From assembly GCA_041482015.1 (NCBI GenBank), contig JBGPCZ010000010.1, positions 1-61,163 on the forward strand: a stretch of 61,163 nt of DNA. Reading direction: 5' to 3'. The DNA comes from JACQFK01 sp041482015. GTDB lineage: Bacteria; Planctomycetota; MHYJ01; JACPRB01. The stretch's first letter is position 1; each line of letters starts with the position of its first letter. Shown one piece after another: positions 1 through 8,573 of the stretch. The translations under genes and the position numbers were made by a program. Under the pieces are notes generated by a model, which saw only the letters and a list, made by a program, of their open reading frames with translations, had not been told where the DNA came from and made no database searches.

Positions 1-1
1 C

Positions 2-1342
2 GCGCGCGCCGATCACGCCCACATGATCGAGGACTATACGCTCCCGTACCAGATCCACAACTACGCGCACAACAACCAGTGGTGCGTGACCGACCTCGGA
101 TACGTCGGGAGGATCGCGGACGCGATCTCCCTCTCCGAAAACCTGACCGTCGTCCCGCGCCACCCGAAGCTGAACACCCTCGACCAGTCCGAGGGCTGCT
201 TCCGGATCGGACGGACGCGCCTGATGGAGACGTGTGTCAAGTGGGAGCTGTGGGACGACCTGGCCTCGCGCGCCGACACGACGCTCGCGGCGATCGACCA
301 CAAGGACGACAGGATCCGCCGGCTCCGCTCGCTCGGCGCGGCGTGGTTCAACCTCGGGAAGCGCGAGGCCGGGGAGAAGGCGCTCGCCGACCTCGAGGAG
401 CTGGTCCAGAAGGAGCCCTCGTCCACCGAGTCCGACGCGAAGAAGAAGGAGGAGGCGGACAAGGCGCGCGATGGAAAGCTCAAGCCGGTCCGAACCGCGA
501 TCGAGGAAGTGAAGGGCTGGGCGAAGACCGCCGAGGGCGACTTCAAAGGGGCGCTGGAGCACTTCGCGAAGTGCGACGGCCTGCGCAAGGAGGTCCTCGC
601 GCAGGCGCAGCTCCGCGCGGGCGAGAAGGAGAAGGCGGAGAAGACCGCGAAGGGCGCGGCGGACGGGGCGAAGGGCCAGCTTTACCCGCTCGCGGCGTAC
701 CTTGAGATCCTGGCGTCCAACGGGACGAAGGACGAGGCCGCGCTCAAGAACTTCAGGGAGCTGGCGATCTTCGCGGAGCCGGGGCTGCCGGTCCTGAAGC
801 GCCTTGTAGCCGCGGGGGTCGAGCTTCCCCCGTCGAAAGCGTGGGCGGACCTCTCGAAACTGGGCCCGCTCGCCTGGCGTCCGTCGACCGCGAGCTTCTG
901 GTCGCTGAACGACATGAACGGCGGCGCGTTCAACCTCGAGGTCGCGGCGGACAACCCGGTCCTGGTCCTCTTCTATCTCGGCTCGAAGTGCCAGCACTGC
1001 GTGGAGCAGCTGGGCAAGTTCACGGCGCTGCACGAGGAGTACCAGAAGGCGGGGATCACGATCGTCGCGGTGAGCACGGAGACGGGCGAGGAGATCCGGA
1101 AGGCGTGCGACGACCCGAAGAAGAACTTTCCCTTCGTCATGCTGGCCGACCCGTCGATGAAGGCGTTCAAGCAATACCACTGCTGGGACGACTTCGAGAA
1201 CGCGCCGCTGCACGGGACGTTCCTGGTGGACGCGAAGGACCGCGCGCACGGCCGCATCCGCTGGCAGGACATCTCCTACGAGCCCTTCATGGACGCGAAG
1301 TTCCTGCTCGAGGAGTCGAAGCGGCTGCTCGGGCTGAAGTAG
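2..1342 (+). CDS. Redoxin-domain protein, 5' end missing
   Basis: The frame is open to the left window edge, so this is the 3' part of a longer gene (446 residues visible). The last ~150 residues form an AhpC/TSA or TlpA-like thioredoxin fold: a beta strand leads into CQHC at visible residues 330-333, followed by an AVSTETGEE helix region and a strand near LVDAKDR. Both Cys of the CxxC are normal codons, unlike the UGA-recoded redox proteins elsewhere in the window. The middle is a Lys/Glu/Ala-rich helical region resembling TPR-type repeats. The role is probably thiol-disulfide exchange or peroxide reduction in the envelope. Substrate unknown; the N-terminal domain cannot be judged. Confidence 0.8.
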   Translation, partial: ARADHAHMIEDYTLPYQIHNYAHNNQWCVTDLGYVGRIADAISLSENLTVVPRHPKLNTLDQSEGCFRIGRTRLMETCVKWELWDDLASRADTTLAAIDHKDDRIRRLRSLGAAWFNLGKREAGEKALADLEELVQKEPSSTESDAKKKEEADKARDGKLKPVRTAIEEVKGWAKTAEGDFKGALEHFAKCDGLRKEVLAQAQLRAGEKEKAEKTAKGAADGAKGQLYPLAAYLEILASNGTKDEAALKNFRELAIFAEPGLPVLKRLVAAGVELPPSKAWADLSKLGPLAWRPSTASFWSLNDMNGGAFNLEVAADNPVLVLFYLGSKCQHCVEQLGKFTALHEEYQKAGITIVAVSTETGEEIRKACDDPKKNFPFVMLADPSMKAFKQYHCWDDFENAPLHGTFLVDAKDRAHGRIRWQDISYEPFMDAKFLLEESKRLLGLK

Positions 1343-1485
1343 GAAGGGCCGCTTCCAAGGCTCCGTCGCCTGCCGGGCCCCCTTTGATTGTTTACACCAT
1401 CTCCTCCTCAACCCCGTTTCTCTTTCCTATCCGCCGCCGTTCAGAAAATAAACCTGTCGAACCGCCGAAGCTCGCTGACCGCAAG

Positions 1486-1571
1486 GGATCCGCGGGCCGG
1501 AGGGTAAGATCTTCATCTCACGGATGCGGATGGTCCGGCGCCGATCCTTCGTTCTGTCTACGAAGGTTTTT
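1486..1571 (+). promoter_or_regulatory. Structured leader with intrinsic terminator before the Cys-motif gene
   Basis: Between the upstream stop (1342) and the next start (1593) lie two stackable RNA structures. The first is a long stem: GGATC at 1486-1490 pairs with GATCC at 1543-1547, and GCCGGA at 1496-1501 pairs with TCCGGC at 1534-1539. The second is a 7-bp hairpin, CCTTCGT (1546-1552) with ACGAAGG (1560-1566), followed directly by TTTTT. The two share only bases 1546-1547. The terminator ends just upstream of the ribosome binding site, so this may be an attenuator or riboswitch-like control of the gene at 1593. It may instead simply terminate upstream transcription. No known riboswitch consensus was recognised. 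Confidence 0.5.
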
Positions 1572-1592
1572 GGAAATTTCAGGAGGATGACG

Positions 1593-1976
1593 ATGAAGCG
1601 CACGGGAATGGCGGTTCTAGCAGTAGTGGCGGCGGCCACCCTCGGCCTGGTGTCGTATGCGGCGACGTTCGCCCCGGACGCCGTCAACGACAAGTGCCCG
1701 ATCAAGGGCGACGACGTCGCGGCCGACAAGACGAGCGAGGTGCACCTGAAGTTCTGCTCGGACGCGTGCAAGATGAAGTTCGAGAAGGACCCGGCGTCCT
1801 TCCTCAGCAAGATCGACAAGGTCCCGAACACGAAATGCCCGGTGGACGCGAAGGCCCCGAAGGACATCGAGGGGACGCTCACGGTGGCGTTCTGCTGCGG
1901 CAACTGCAAGGGCACCTTCGATGCCGACCAGAGCAAGAACATCAGCAAGGTGAAGGCCAAGAAAGCCAAGAAGTAG
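1593..1976 (+). CDS. Secreted protein with two tandem YHS/TRASH-like Cys motifs
   Basis: A small exported protein (127 aa). Residues 1-24 are a signal peptide ending near SYAA. Two repeats follow: CPIKGDD with FCSDACKMKF, and CPVDAKAP with FCCGNCKGTF. The pattern is CP(x~20)FC(x2)C, resembling YHS or TRASH metal-binding domains. The start is set by AGGAGG at 1581-1586, which gives normal spacing to ATG 1593. An ATG at 1587 abuts the ribosome binding site and is less likely. The C-terminus is Lys-rich (KAKKAKK). Likely periplasmic metal (copper or iron) binding, inferred from the Cys pattern. A leader with its own terminator precedes it. Confidence 0.8.
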   Translation: MKRTGMAVLAVVAAATLGLVSYAATFAPDAVNDKCPIKGDDVAADKTSEVHLKFCSDACKMKFEKDPASFLSKIDKVPNTKCPVDAKAPKDIEGTLTVAFCCGNCKGTFDADQSKNISKVKAKKAKK

Positions 1977-2001
1977 CCGGGTCAATCAGGCTGATTCAAG
2001 A

Positions 2002-2029
2002 CCCCCGCCGGCTCCCGGCGGGGGTTTTT
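2002..2029 (+). terminator. Intrinsic terminator after the Cys-motif gene
   Basis: A perfect 10-bp GC-rich stem (2002-2011 with 2015-2024), a 3-nt CTC loop and five T residues, starting 26 bases after the stop codon. Confidence 0.93.
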
Positions 2030-2133
2030 CTTTCGCAGGCCCTCCGGCGGCTGGGGACGAGGCGACGTTTCTCCTTCGTGTCCTTCTCCCCTTCTGGACG
2101 CGCCAATGTAAGGGCTGGCAGAGGCTTTCGCCG

Positions 2134-3564
2134 TCACTTCCCGAAGATGATCGCAAGGGCGGGCCTCTTTGTCGCGTCCCTGGATTCCCGCGAGTGGATC
2201 CTCATGTAATCCTGAGAATCGCCGTGCAGCATGAAGCCGTGGTTCTCGTGCTTCCCGTCGGTCCAGAACTTCACGGCCTCGGTGAAATCCCAGGTGTTGA
2301 CGGGCGCGCCGCCCACTCCGTGGGCGAGAAAGATCGGAAGGAAGTCCGGGTCCTCCCCGTAGTAGGTCCCGTTCACCGCCTTCCACAGCTTCCCCTTCGC
2401 GTACTCGTAGCCGTTCGCCTCCTCCTCGTTCCAGGGCCGCAGGCAGGGCTCCGCGATCCACATCGCGGGCTTCATAGGCAGCTTCGCCTCCGTCCGCGTC
2501 AGGATGAGCCGTGCGGCCAGGATCCGGGCCTTTGGCGGGATCGCGGAGAGATCCACCTTCATCAGGACGCTCCGGTGTCGCATGAAGACCTCGAGCGTCT
2601 CGTGCTTCCCGTGGGAGCGGGTGCGCCATTCGTTCGGGCCGTCCGGGCCGTGGCTCGACATGAACGTGTCCGTCCAGCCGGCAAAGCCGTTCTCGCCGTC
2701 GCGGAGGACGACCAGGACGGCGTCGGGGTGCTCCTTCCGGAGCCCGTCGTGAAGATCCCGGAGCTGGGCCTCCACGGCTTCGAGGGTCGTCTCCCGGGGC
2801 GGGGTCCAGGCGTCCTTCCGTTTCTTCCCAAGCTCGATCACGTCGCGCACCTCGAGGTCCGTGCCGGCCACCCGGAACCTCGGAAGCTGCTTCGTGGCGC
2901 TCCAAGCCCGCGCCTTGGGCGTGGAGAATCCGTCCTGGGAGTACGGAGAGAAGTATCCGATCTCGCGCGGCTCGGGCCACTCGGAGCTCAGGCGGATGTT
3001 GTCCACCGTGACCGAGAGACCCGGCTCGGGCTTGTAGGCATAGATCGCAAACCGGACCACGTCCCCGAATTCCGGCCGGATGCCGTAGCCGTTCTCGTGG
3101 ATCACCACCCGGATCTCGTTCTTCCCCGGCTCCAGGAGGGCCGTGCGGTCCCACCAGGCCCGGCCCTCGTGTTTTTTCAGCGTCTCGGGATCGAGGCTCT
3201 TGGATTGGAGGACGCGGAATCCGACCACGCAGCGCCGCTCGACGGTGACGTCCGCCAGGAGGGTCTGGAATTCCTTCCAGTGGCCCGGAACGGCGATCCG
3301 GTCGGTGGAGACCGCGGGCCAGAAGCCGCCGCTGAAGGTGAGCTTGAGGGCGAGCTTGCCGGACGTGGCGCCCTTCTCCGTCTGCTCGATCTTCACGGCG
3401 GGTTCCTTCTGCTTTACGTCCGGGAGCTCAAAGGCAGACCAGCGGGCCGGCTCGTCCGCCTCCTCGAAGTCGAACAGGATTTTCTCCTCGAACGGCGCCG
3501 GCCCGGCATGAGCCGTTCCGAGGATCGTGGAGAACGCGAGGATGAGCGCGGCGGGTCGGATCAT
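2134..3564 (-). CDS. Secreted DNRLRE-domain protein
   Basis: 476 aa. ATG at 3564 follows an AGGAG ribosome binding site and begins a signal peptide (hydrophobic ILAFSTILGTAHA). The N-terminal ~230 residues look like a carbohydrate-binding-type beta sandwich (FDFEEADEPARWSAFELPDV, later VTVDNIRLSSEWPEP). The C-terminal ~190 residues match the DNRLRE fold: FMRHRSVLMKVDLSAIPP, then ARLILTRTE, and the closing HSRESRDATKRPALAIIFG. DNRLRE domains occur in extracellular polysaccharide-active or adhesive proteins. No catalytic residues were recognised, so binding or scaffolding is more likely than an enzyme. It is divergent from the esterase at 3678. Confidence 0.8.
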   Translation of the reverse strand: MIRPAALILAFSTILGTAHAGPAPFEEKILFDFEEADEPARWSAFELPDVKQKEPAVKIEQTEKGATSGKLALKLTFSGGFWPAVSTDRIAVPGHWKEFQTLLADVTVERRCVVGFRVLQSKSLDPETLKKHEGRAWWDRTALLEPGKNEIRVVIHENGYGIRPEFGDVVRFAIYAYKPEPGLSVTVDNIRLSSEWPEPREIGYFSPYSQDGFSTPKARAWSATKQLPRFRVAGTDLEVRDVIELGKKRKDAWTPPRETTLEAVEAQLRDLHDGLRKEHPDAVLVVLRDGENGFAGWTDTFMSSHGPDGPNEWRTRSHGKHETLEVFMRHRSVLMKVDLSAIPPKARILAARLILTRTEAKLPMKPAMWIAEPCLRPWNEEEANGYEYAKGKLWKAVNGTYYGEDPDFLPIFLAHGVGGAPVNTWDFTEAVKFWTDGKHENHGFMLHGDSQDYMRIHSRESRDATKRPALAIIFGK

Positions 3565-3677
3565 GTGAGTCTCCTGGTCTCTTCTCCCCCAAGATTGTGC
3601 CCGCCGCCGGTCTAAGTTATTGCATCTTTCCGGCTTTCTCGCGGTGTCCAGACTCTGAGAAGCAATTGGAGGCCACC

Positions 3678-4664
3678 GTGTCCCTGATCCTTGCGCTCGT
3701 CCTTGCCGCCCCCGCGCCATTCCCTGTCCAGGCGAAAGACAAGAAGGTGGACGGTCACCCCAACACGTACGTGCTGGGACTGCCGTCGGGCTACACGGCC
3801 GCCCGGAAGTGGCCGCTCCTGATCCTCCTCCACGGGAGCGGCGACCGCGCGGAGAACATGTTCCCCCTCTGGCGGACGGCCGAGCTCACGAAGAATGTGA
3901 TCGTGGTCGCGCTCAATTCGCGCAACCCCCAGGGCTGGGATGGCGACGACGAGAAGGCGATCCTCGACCTCATCCCCCAGCTCGCCAAGGAACATTCGGT
4001 CGACCCGGCGCAGACCTGGATCGGGGGATTTTCGGCCGGCGGGTTCATGGCGGCGGCCGTCGAAGTCCACTCCCACAAGCTCTTCGCCGGCGCCATCATC
4101 ATGGGCTCCGGCGACGTCTACGCCCAGCGCTACAAAGACGATTACAAGGCGGCCGCGCAGGAAGGTCACTTCTACCTGTTCGTCGGCGAGAAGGACCCCA
4201 ACAACCCCGTCATGAAGCAGACGGACAAGAACCTCGAGGGCTACGGCTGCAAGAACAAGAAGTTTGTCGAGGTCCCCGGCATCGGGCACACCTACCGCGC
4301 CGAAGACGTCCAGGAGATCGGGAAGTGGCTGGTGGCGGCCATCCAGAAGGTGGCGATCACGAGCGAGCTGGGCCGCAAGGACCTGAAGAAGCGGCTGGAC
4401 GAGGCCGAGCGCGCCGCGGCAAAGCAGGAATACGCCAAGGCTTCCGTCTCCTTCCGGGCGATCGTCGAAACCGCCGGCAAGGAGACCGACTTCGGCAAGA
4501 AAGCGACGAAGGGACTCGCCGAAATCGACAAGAAGGCCGAGGACTTGCTCAAGCGCGCCAAGGATCAGGCCGACCGCGCGGAGCGCGACAGACTGCTCGA
4601 CGACTTCCTCAAGAAGTTCGAAGGCACCGAGTGGGCCAAGAAGGCCGAAGAGCTGAAGTCGTAG
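3678..4664 (+). CDS. PHB-depolymerase-like alpha/beta hydrolase
   Basis: 328 aa from GTG 3678, chosen because GGAGG lies just upstream and the first residues (SLILALVLAAPAPFPVQA) form a signal peptide. The alpha/beta-hydrolase core shows LILLHGSG (oxyanion region), the nucleophile elbow GGFSAGG (Ser about residue 119), and a late GIGHTYR (His). This order matches the esterase/PHB depolymerase and phospholipase/carboxylesterase groups. The last ~90 residues are an extra Lys/Glu/Ala helical region unlike the compact family members, ending FLKKFEGTEWAKKAEELKS. A secreted esterase or peptidase is likely; substrate unknown. Confidence 0.85.
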   Translation: MSLILALVLAAPAPFPVQAKDKKVDGHPNTYVLGLPSGYTAARKWPLLILLHGSGDRAENMFPLWRTAELTKNVIVVALNSRNPQGWDGDDEKAILDLIPQLAKEHSVDPAQTWIGGFSAGGFMAAAVEVHSHKLFAGAIIMGSGDVYAQRYKDDYKAAAQEGHFYLFVGEKDPNNPVMKQTDKNLEGYGCKNKKFVEVPGIGHTYRAEDVQEIGKWLVAAIQKVAITSELGRKDLKKRLDEAERAAAKQEYAKASVSFRAIVETAGKETDFGKKATKGLAEIDKKAEDLLKRAKDQADRAERDRLLDDFLKKFEGTEWAKKAEELKS

Positions 4665-4732
4665 GCGGGATCCGCCTCGCCCGTCAATTTGACTTTGGCC
4701 CCGGCGCCGGCGAGGGTATAACCGCAAGGACG

Positions 4733-5884
4733 ATGAACAATCACACGCGTTCGCGGCTTTCCCTGGCGATCCTCCTGGCCGTCTCGTGGAGCGTCTGGGG
4801 CCAGGATCCCCCGAAAGGCCCCGCCGCCGTGCTCCAACCCTTCGTGGAGCGCCATGCGCTCGCGGGAGCGGTGACACTCGTCGCCTCGAAGGACAAGATC
4901 CTCAGCCACGAGGCGGTCGGATTTCTCGACATCGCCGCGAAGACCCCGATGCGCCCGGATGCGATGTTCTGGATCGCCTCGCAGTCGAAGCCCATCACCG
5001 CCGCCGCCTTCATGATGCTCGTGGACGAGGGCAAGGTGAGCGTCGACGATCCCGTCGAAAAATATCTCCCCGAGTTCAAAGGGCTCATGGTCGCGGTGGA
5101 ACAGGACGAAAACCACGTCCTCCTCCGCAAGCCGGCCCATCCGGTCACCGTGAAGAACGTGCTCAGCCACACGAGCGGGATGCGGTTCAGCTCGCCGATG
5201 GAGAAGCCGACCCTCGACATGCTTCCGCTGCGCGATGCGGTCCGCAGCTACGCGATGATGCCCCTCCAGCACGAGCCCGACACCAAGTACCAGTACTCGA
5301 ACGCGGGGATCAACACGGCGGCACGCATCCTCGAAGTCGTGAGCGGCATGCCCTACGAGGAGTTCATGCAGAAGCGCCTGTTCGACCCGCTCGGCATGAA
5401 GGACACCACCTTCTGGCCGAACCCGGAACAGGTGGGCCGGCTGGCGAAGCCGTACAAGCCCAATGCCGCGAAGGACGGCCTGGACGAGACCACCATCAGC
5501 CAGCTCACCTATCCGCTCCCCGACCGGCGCCGCCAGCCGATGCCGGCAGGCGGGCTCTTCTCGACCGCCGCGGACGTGGCCCGGTTCTGCCAGATGGTCC
5601 TGAACGGCGGCGAGTGGGACGGCAAACGGGTCCTCTCGGAGAACGCCGTCAAGCAAATGACCACGAAGCAGACCGCCGACGCGGTGAAAGACGGCTACGG
5701 CCTGGGCTGGTCGACCGGCGGGGGCACCTTCGGCCACGGCGGCGCGCTCGCGACGAACATGTCGATCGACTCCAAGCGCGGCCTCATCACCGTCTGGCTG
5801 GTGCAGCACGCGGGATTCCCCGGGGACGGGAACAAGAGCCAGGGCGCGTGGAAGCAGGCCGTCGATCAGCAGTTCGGCCGGTAG
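4733..5884 (+). CDS. Secreted class C beta-lactamase-fold serine hydrolase
   Basis: 383 aa with a signal peptide (LAILLAVSWSVWGQ). ATG 4733 has AAGGA just upstream. Family motifs are intact: SQSK (SxxK, catalytic Ser/Lys) after MFWIA, then HTSGMRFSSPMEK, YSN (YxN) in KYQYSNAGINTAARILE, and HGG in FGHGGALATNM. This is the beta-lactamase family PF00144, which covers esterases, D-aminopeptidases and penicillin-binding-like enzymes. There is no specific sign of antibiotic hydrolysis, so an envelope esterase or peptidase is the safer reading. It ends in front of a large inverted repeat that separates it from the convergent propeller gene. Confidence 0.92.
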   Translation: MNNHTRSRLSLAILLAVSWSVWGQDPPKGPAAVLQPFVERHALAGAVTLVASKDKILSHEAVGFLDIAAKTPMRPDAMFWIASQSKPITAAAFMMLVDEGKVSVDDPVEKYLPEFKGLMVAVEQDENHVLLRKPAHPVTVKNVLSHTSGMRFSSPMEKPTLDMLPLRDAVRSYAMMPLQHEPDTKYQYSNAGINTAARILEVVSGMPYEEFMQKRLFDPLGMKDTTFWPNPEQVGRLAKPYKPNAAKDGLDETTISQLTYPLPDRRRQPMPAGGLFSTAADVARFCQMVLNGGEWDGKRVLSENAVKQMTTKQTADAVKDGYGLGWSTGGGTFGHGGALATNMSIDSKRGLITVWLVQHAGFPGDGNKSQGAWKQAVDQQFGR

Positions 5885-5920
5885 GGAGATAGGGCCGCTA
5901 CGACCCTCTCACGGGCCTAA

Positions 5921-5974
5921 GCAAAAACAGACGGTACGTTTTTGCTTGGGCAAAAACGTACCGTCTGTTTTTGC
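5921..5974. repeat. Perfect 25-bp inverted repeat between convergent genes
   Basis: Arms at 5921-5945 and 5950-5974 are exact reverse complements with a TTGG spacer. Each arm begins GCAAAAAC and ends GTTTTTGC, so each arm can also fold alone. The element is AT-richer than its surroundings and lies between the 3' ends of two convergent genes. It could act as a bidirectional terminator. The symmetry also resembles REP/REPIN elements mobilised by RAYT transposases, but no RAYT gene is in the window. Confidence 0.9.
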
Positions 5975-5984
5975 CGAGCCCGCC

Positions 5985-7247
5985 TCAGGGCTTCGCGGCC
6001 AAGGACACGCAGATGAGCTCCGTGTCGTTGCGCGCGAAGAGGTGGCGGTTCGCGAACGAGGGCGGCGACCACGAGCACTTTCTCCCGGCAAACAGGGTCG
6101 ACGGCTCGAGGATCGCGGCCCGGCTGATCTCCTTGTATCCCCCGGGCGCGAGCGTCGCCCGGATCAGCTCCCCGCGCTCGTTGGAGATCAGGACCGAATC
6201 TCCGTTGGGCGTGAGATGGATGCACGCGCCCTGCTTCAGGTCTGTCACGCGGTCCGCCTTCCACACCTGGCCGCCCTTCCCAAGCTCCAGGCAGACGAGT
6301 TCGCCGGAGGACCGGGCCGAATAGGCGTGATCGCCCAGGATCAGCGCCGTCGACGTGTTGCTCAGGATGCTCCGCGCGACCGATCGCTTCTCCGGCCACA
6401 GGACGGTGGCGGCCGGCTTGCCGGCGTCGAGCTTCAGCATCACCGCGCCGATCAGAAGCAGGTCGCCCTGCAGGACCGGGCTCGATACGCCGGCGTCCGT
6501 CCCGGTGGACAGGGCCTCCCGCCAGTGGAGCCGGCCGGTCGCGGGATCGAGCGAGGTCACCGATTCCATGGTCCAGACGATGAGCTGTCGCGCGCCGCCG
6601 GCCGTGATACACAGGGGCGAACTGTAGGTCGCCCGCTCGTCGATCGACGTCCACACTTCCTTGCCCGTGTTCTTGTCGAACGCGATCACGGTGGCCGCGG
6701 GGGCCGCGCCCACGGAGAGGATGAGAAGGTCCCCCTCGATTAGCGGGGAAGGAGTGCACCGAAGTTCCGAAGCGGGATAGTCCTTCTGAAGATCCCTTTG
6801 CCAGAGCACCTCGCCGGTAGCGGCATCGAAGCAGTGAAGATGGCCGACGGCCCCGAGCGTGTAGAGCTTGCGATCGCGGACGATGGGGGTCGAATCGGGC
6901 CCCTTCTTGCTCGCCTCTTCAAAGGCCCAGTCGGGATAGGTCACGGCGTAGGCGTGGCTCCAGATCGGCCGGCCGGTCGCCTCGTCGAAGCAGTGGACGC
7001 GCTCGCGCGCCACGGGCTTGGCCAGTTCGGAGGCCGTCACGTAGACGCGGCCGCCGGCGACGATCGGCGTCGAGTACCCGATGCCGACGGGCGCGCGCCA
7101 GCGGACCTCGAGGCCGCCGGCCGGAAAGTTCTCGAGGATGCCCTTTTCGTTCCACGCGCCGTCGCGGTTGAGGCCGCGCCACTGCGGCCAGTCATCGGCC
7201 CGCGCTGCGCCGGCGCCGAAGACCAGCAGGAGGAGCGCGAGCCTCAT
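5985..7247 (-). CDS. Secreted PQQ-like beta-propeller protein
   Basis: 420 aa; start at ATG 7247 because the next residues MRLALLLLVFGAGAARA are a signal peptide. The mature protein opens DDWPQWRGLNRDG, the typical planctomycete start of this family. Blade repeats follow: VHCFDEATGRPIWSH, LHCFDAATGEVLWQRDL, VIAFDKNTGKEVW, VTSLDPATGRLHWREAL. These are PQQ_2-type Trp-docking blades (compare BamB). No catalytic dehydrogenase residues were recognised, so scaffolding or binding is likely. An upstream ATG at 7334 would place 29 non-signal residues first and is rejected. Confidence 0.9.
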   Translation of the reverse strand: MRLALLLLVFGAGAARADDWPQWRGLNRDGAWNEKGILENFPAGGLEVRWRAPVGIGYSTPIVAGGRVYVTASELAKPVARERVHCFDEATGRPIWSHAYAVTYPDWAFEEASKKGPDSTPIVRDRKLYTLGAVGHLHCFDAATGEVLWQRDLQKDYPASELRCTPSPLIEGDLLILSVGAAPAATVIAFDKNTGKEVWTSIDERATYSSPLCITAGGARQLIVWTMESVTSLDPATGRLHWREALSTGTDAGVSSPVLQGDLLLIGAVMLKLDAGKPAATVLWPEKRSVARSILSNTSTALILGDHAYSARSSGELVCLELGKGGQVWKADRVTDLKQGACIHLTPNGDSVLISNERGELIRATLAPGGYKEISRAAILEPSTLFAGRKCSWSPPSFANRHLFARNDTELICVSLAAKP

Positions 7248-7291
7248 GTCCTCGATTACCCGTCGCGGGGGGACGCGGGTGACGCCTTTTC

Positions 7292-7321
7292 TTGAGGTCT
7301 CGGCCCCGGGGGTGCTATCAT
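7292..7321 (+). promoter_or_regulatory. Sigma70-type promoter for the 7347 gene
   Basis: TTGAGG (7292-7297), 18-bp spacer, TATCAT (7316-7321), 25 bp before the start codon. AGGAG lies between it and the ATG. Confidence 0.55.
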
Positions 7322-7346
7322 CCCCGCCGAACAAAGGAGATCGACC

Positions 7347-7652
7347 ATGAAATTCGTGATGCAGGTGACGCTCCCCGCCGGGAAGTTCAACAAGGCCGCG
7401 CTTGACGGAACGGCGGGCGCCACGCTCGGCCGGATCCTCGAGGAGACCAAGCCCGAGGCCGCCTACTTCTGCGCCAAGGACGGGAAGCGGGGAGGGTTCT
7501 TCATCATCAACATGAAGGACGCCTCCGAGATGCCCAAGTTCGCCGAGCCCTGGTTCCTGAACTTCGATGCGACCGTGGAGTTCATGCCCACGATGACGCC
7601 GGAGGACCTCAAGAACGCGGGCGTCGACGCGATCGCGAAGAAGTGGAAGTAG
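7347..7652 (+). CDS. Small protein of possible dimeric alpha/beta-barrel fold
   Basis: 101 aa with a clear ribosome binding site (AGGAG, 7-base spacing) and no signal peptide, so cytoplasmic. The strand-helix-strand order (KFVMQVTLPAG, GGFFIINMKDASEMPKFAEP, ATVEFMPTMTPEDL) resembles DUF3303/YciI-like ferredoxin-fold proteins. No catalytic motif is visible. It stands alone, divergent from the propeller gene and convergent with the next gene, with 1 bp between stops. Function unknown. Confidence 0.8.
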   Translation: MKFVMQVTLPAGKFNKAALDGTAGATLGRILEETKPEAAYFCAKDGKRGGFFIINMKDASEMPKFAEPWFLNFDATVEFMPTMTPEDLKNAGVDAIAKKWK

Positions 7653-7653
7653 C

Positions 7654-8325
7654 CTACTCGTAGTGGAGGACGATGTCCTCCTTGCTGCCGTGGCAGCGGC
7701 CGCAGACGATGACGAGGCCGATGCCCCCGCGGTTGGTGTTGAGCGTGCCCCGCCCGCTGCAGGTCGCGCACTTCTTCGTCTCTTCCTTCTTCTCCACCAG
7801 CTCCGACTTCCGCGCGTACTCCGCCTCCACGCAGGCCGACCGCTCGCCGGGCGACGCGGCCGCCCACCACTCGGCCTTCGTCTTCAGCGGCTTCCCCAGC
7901 GGGACCGGCTCGGGAGGCGGCGGCGGCTTCCGTTTCGTCAGGATCGACGGCCCGCGGTCCATCAGGTTGTCTTCCGGCACGGGCGTGCCCTTCACGGCGC
8001 TGTCCAGCCCGCCGTCCTGGCCCCCCTGCACGATCCACGAGCCGGGGCCGTAGCCCACGGTCTTCGACTTCCGCTCCCGCTTCTTCCACGCCTCGCGGAC
8101 CTCCGCCGCCGTCACGGAGAGCTTCTTCGAAACCTCGTCCACGATCGCGTCATCGAGCTTCGCCGCCTGGGCGAGCGCCTCCTCGGGCGTCGTCTTCGGC
8201 GCGGCCGCCTTGGAGATGAGCGCGGCGGCGCGCGCGCGGACCAGGTCGGACACCTTCTGGACGAAGGGATCCGGGGCGTCCTGCGCGGCGACGAGAAGGA
8301 ACGCCAGCCCACCCAGAAGATCCAT
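7654..8325 (-). CDS. Secreted protein with DnaJ-type zinc-binding motif
   Basis: 223 aa from ATG 8325, giving signal-like MDLLGGLAFLLVAAQ. The ribosome binding site is weak. A GTG at 8361 would precede this with 12 non-signal residues. The body is Lys/Ala-rich. The C-terminus carries CATCSGRGTLNTNRGG and VCGRCHGS, two CxxC knuckles of the DnaJ cysteine-rich type (CxxCxGxG), ending close to the stop. A zinc-binding role is inferred. The lipoprotein at 34521 carries more copies of the same motif, so this may be a small family in this organism. No known function. Confidence 0.7.
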   Translation of the reverse strand: MDLLGGLAFLLVAAQDAPDPFVQKVSDLVRARAAALISKAAAPKTTPEEALAQAAKLDDAIVDEVSKKLSVTAAEVREAWKKRERKSKTVGYGPGSWIVQGGQDGGLDSAVKGTPVPEDNLMDRGPSILTKRKPPPPPEPVPLGKPLKTKAEWWAAASPGERSACVEAEYARKSELVEKKEETKKCATCSGRGTLNTNRGGIGLVIVCGRCHGSKEDIVLHYE

Positions 8326-8375
8326 GTTAATAGGACGCGCGCCGCGACCCGAAGGCTTCACGCTATACTGACCTT

Positions 8376-8573
8376 GTGAGAAGGAGATCCGCCATCAACG
8401 AGGAGAAATGGATCGAGCGCGTGAAGAGCGCCCGCCGGATGACTCCCGAACAGCGGCTTTCCGCCTGCGTCCACCTCTCGAGAGTGATCGCCGAACTTCA
8501 CCAAGCGGGCAGGAAACACAGGGACTCCATGGGTCCGACCCCGATCATTGAATCCCTGGAACCGCACCCATGA
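8376..8573 (+). CDS. Small conserved-looking protein coupled to the next gene
   Basis: 65 aa from GTG 8376. A -10-like TATACT lies 9 bases upstream, so the message may be leaderless. The peptide is basic and helical (EEKWIERVKSARRMTPEQRL), with VHLSRVIAELHQAGRKHRD. Its stop overlaps the ATG of the next gene in ATGA (8570-8573), which indicates translational coupling and supports it being real. No family was recognised. Confidence 0.55.
   Translation: MRRRSAINEEKWIERVKSARRMTPEQRLSACVHLSRVIAELHQAGRKHRDSMGPTPIIESLEPHP

Noticed and set aside
1441..1545. Resemblance to a c-di-GMP-I (GEMM) riboswitch
   Set aside because: AAACC and GACCGCAA-like words occur but the conserved core order and spacing do not match, so the leader is left unnamed.
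3809..4732. N-terminal extension of the beta-lactamase-like gene
   Set aside because: It overlaps the esterase gene in another frame and codes low-complexity Arg/Gly/Pro sequence; the ATG at 4733 gives a signal peptide and ribosome binding site.
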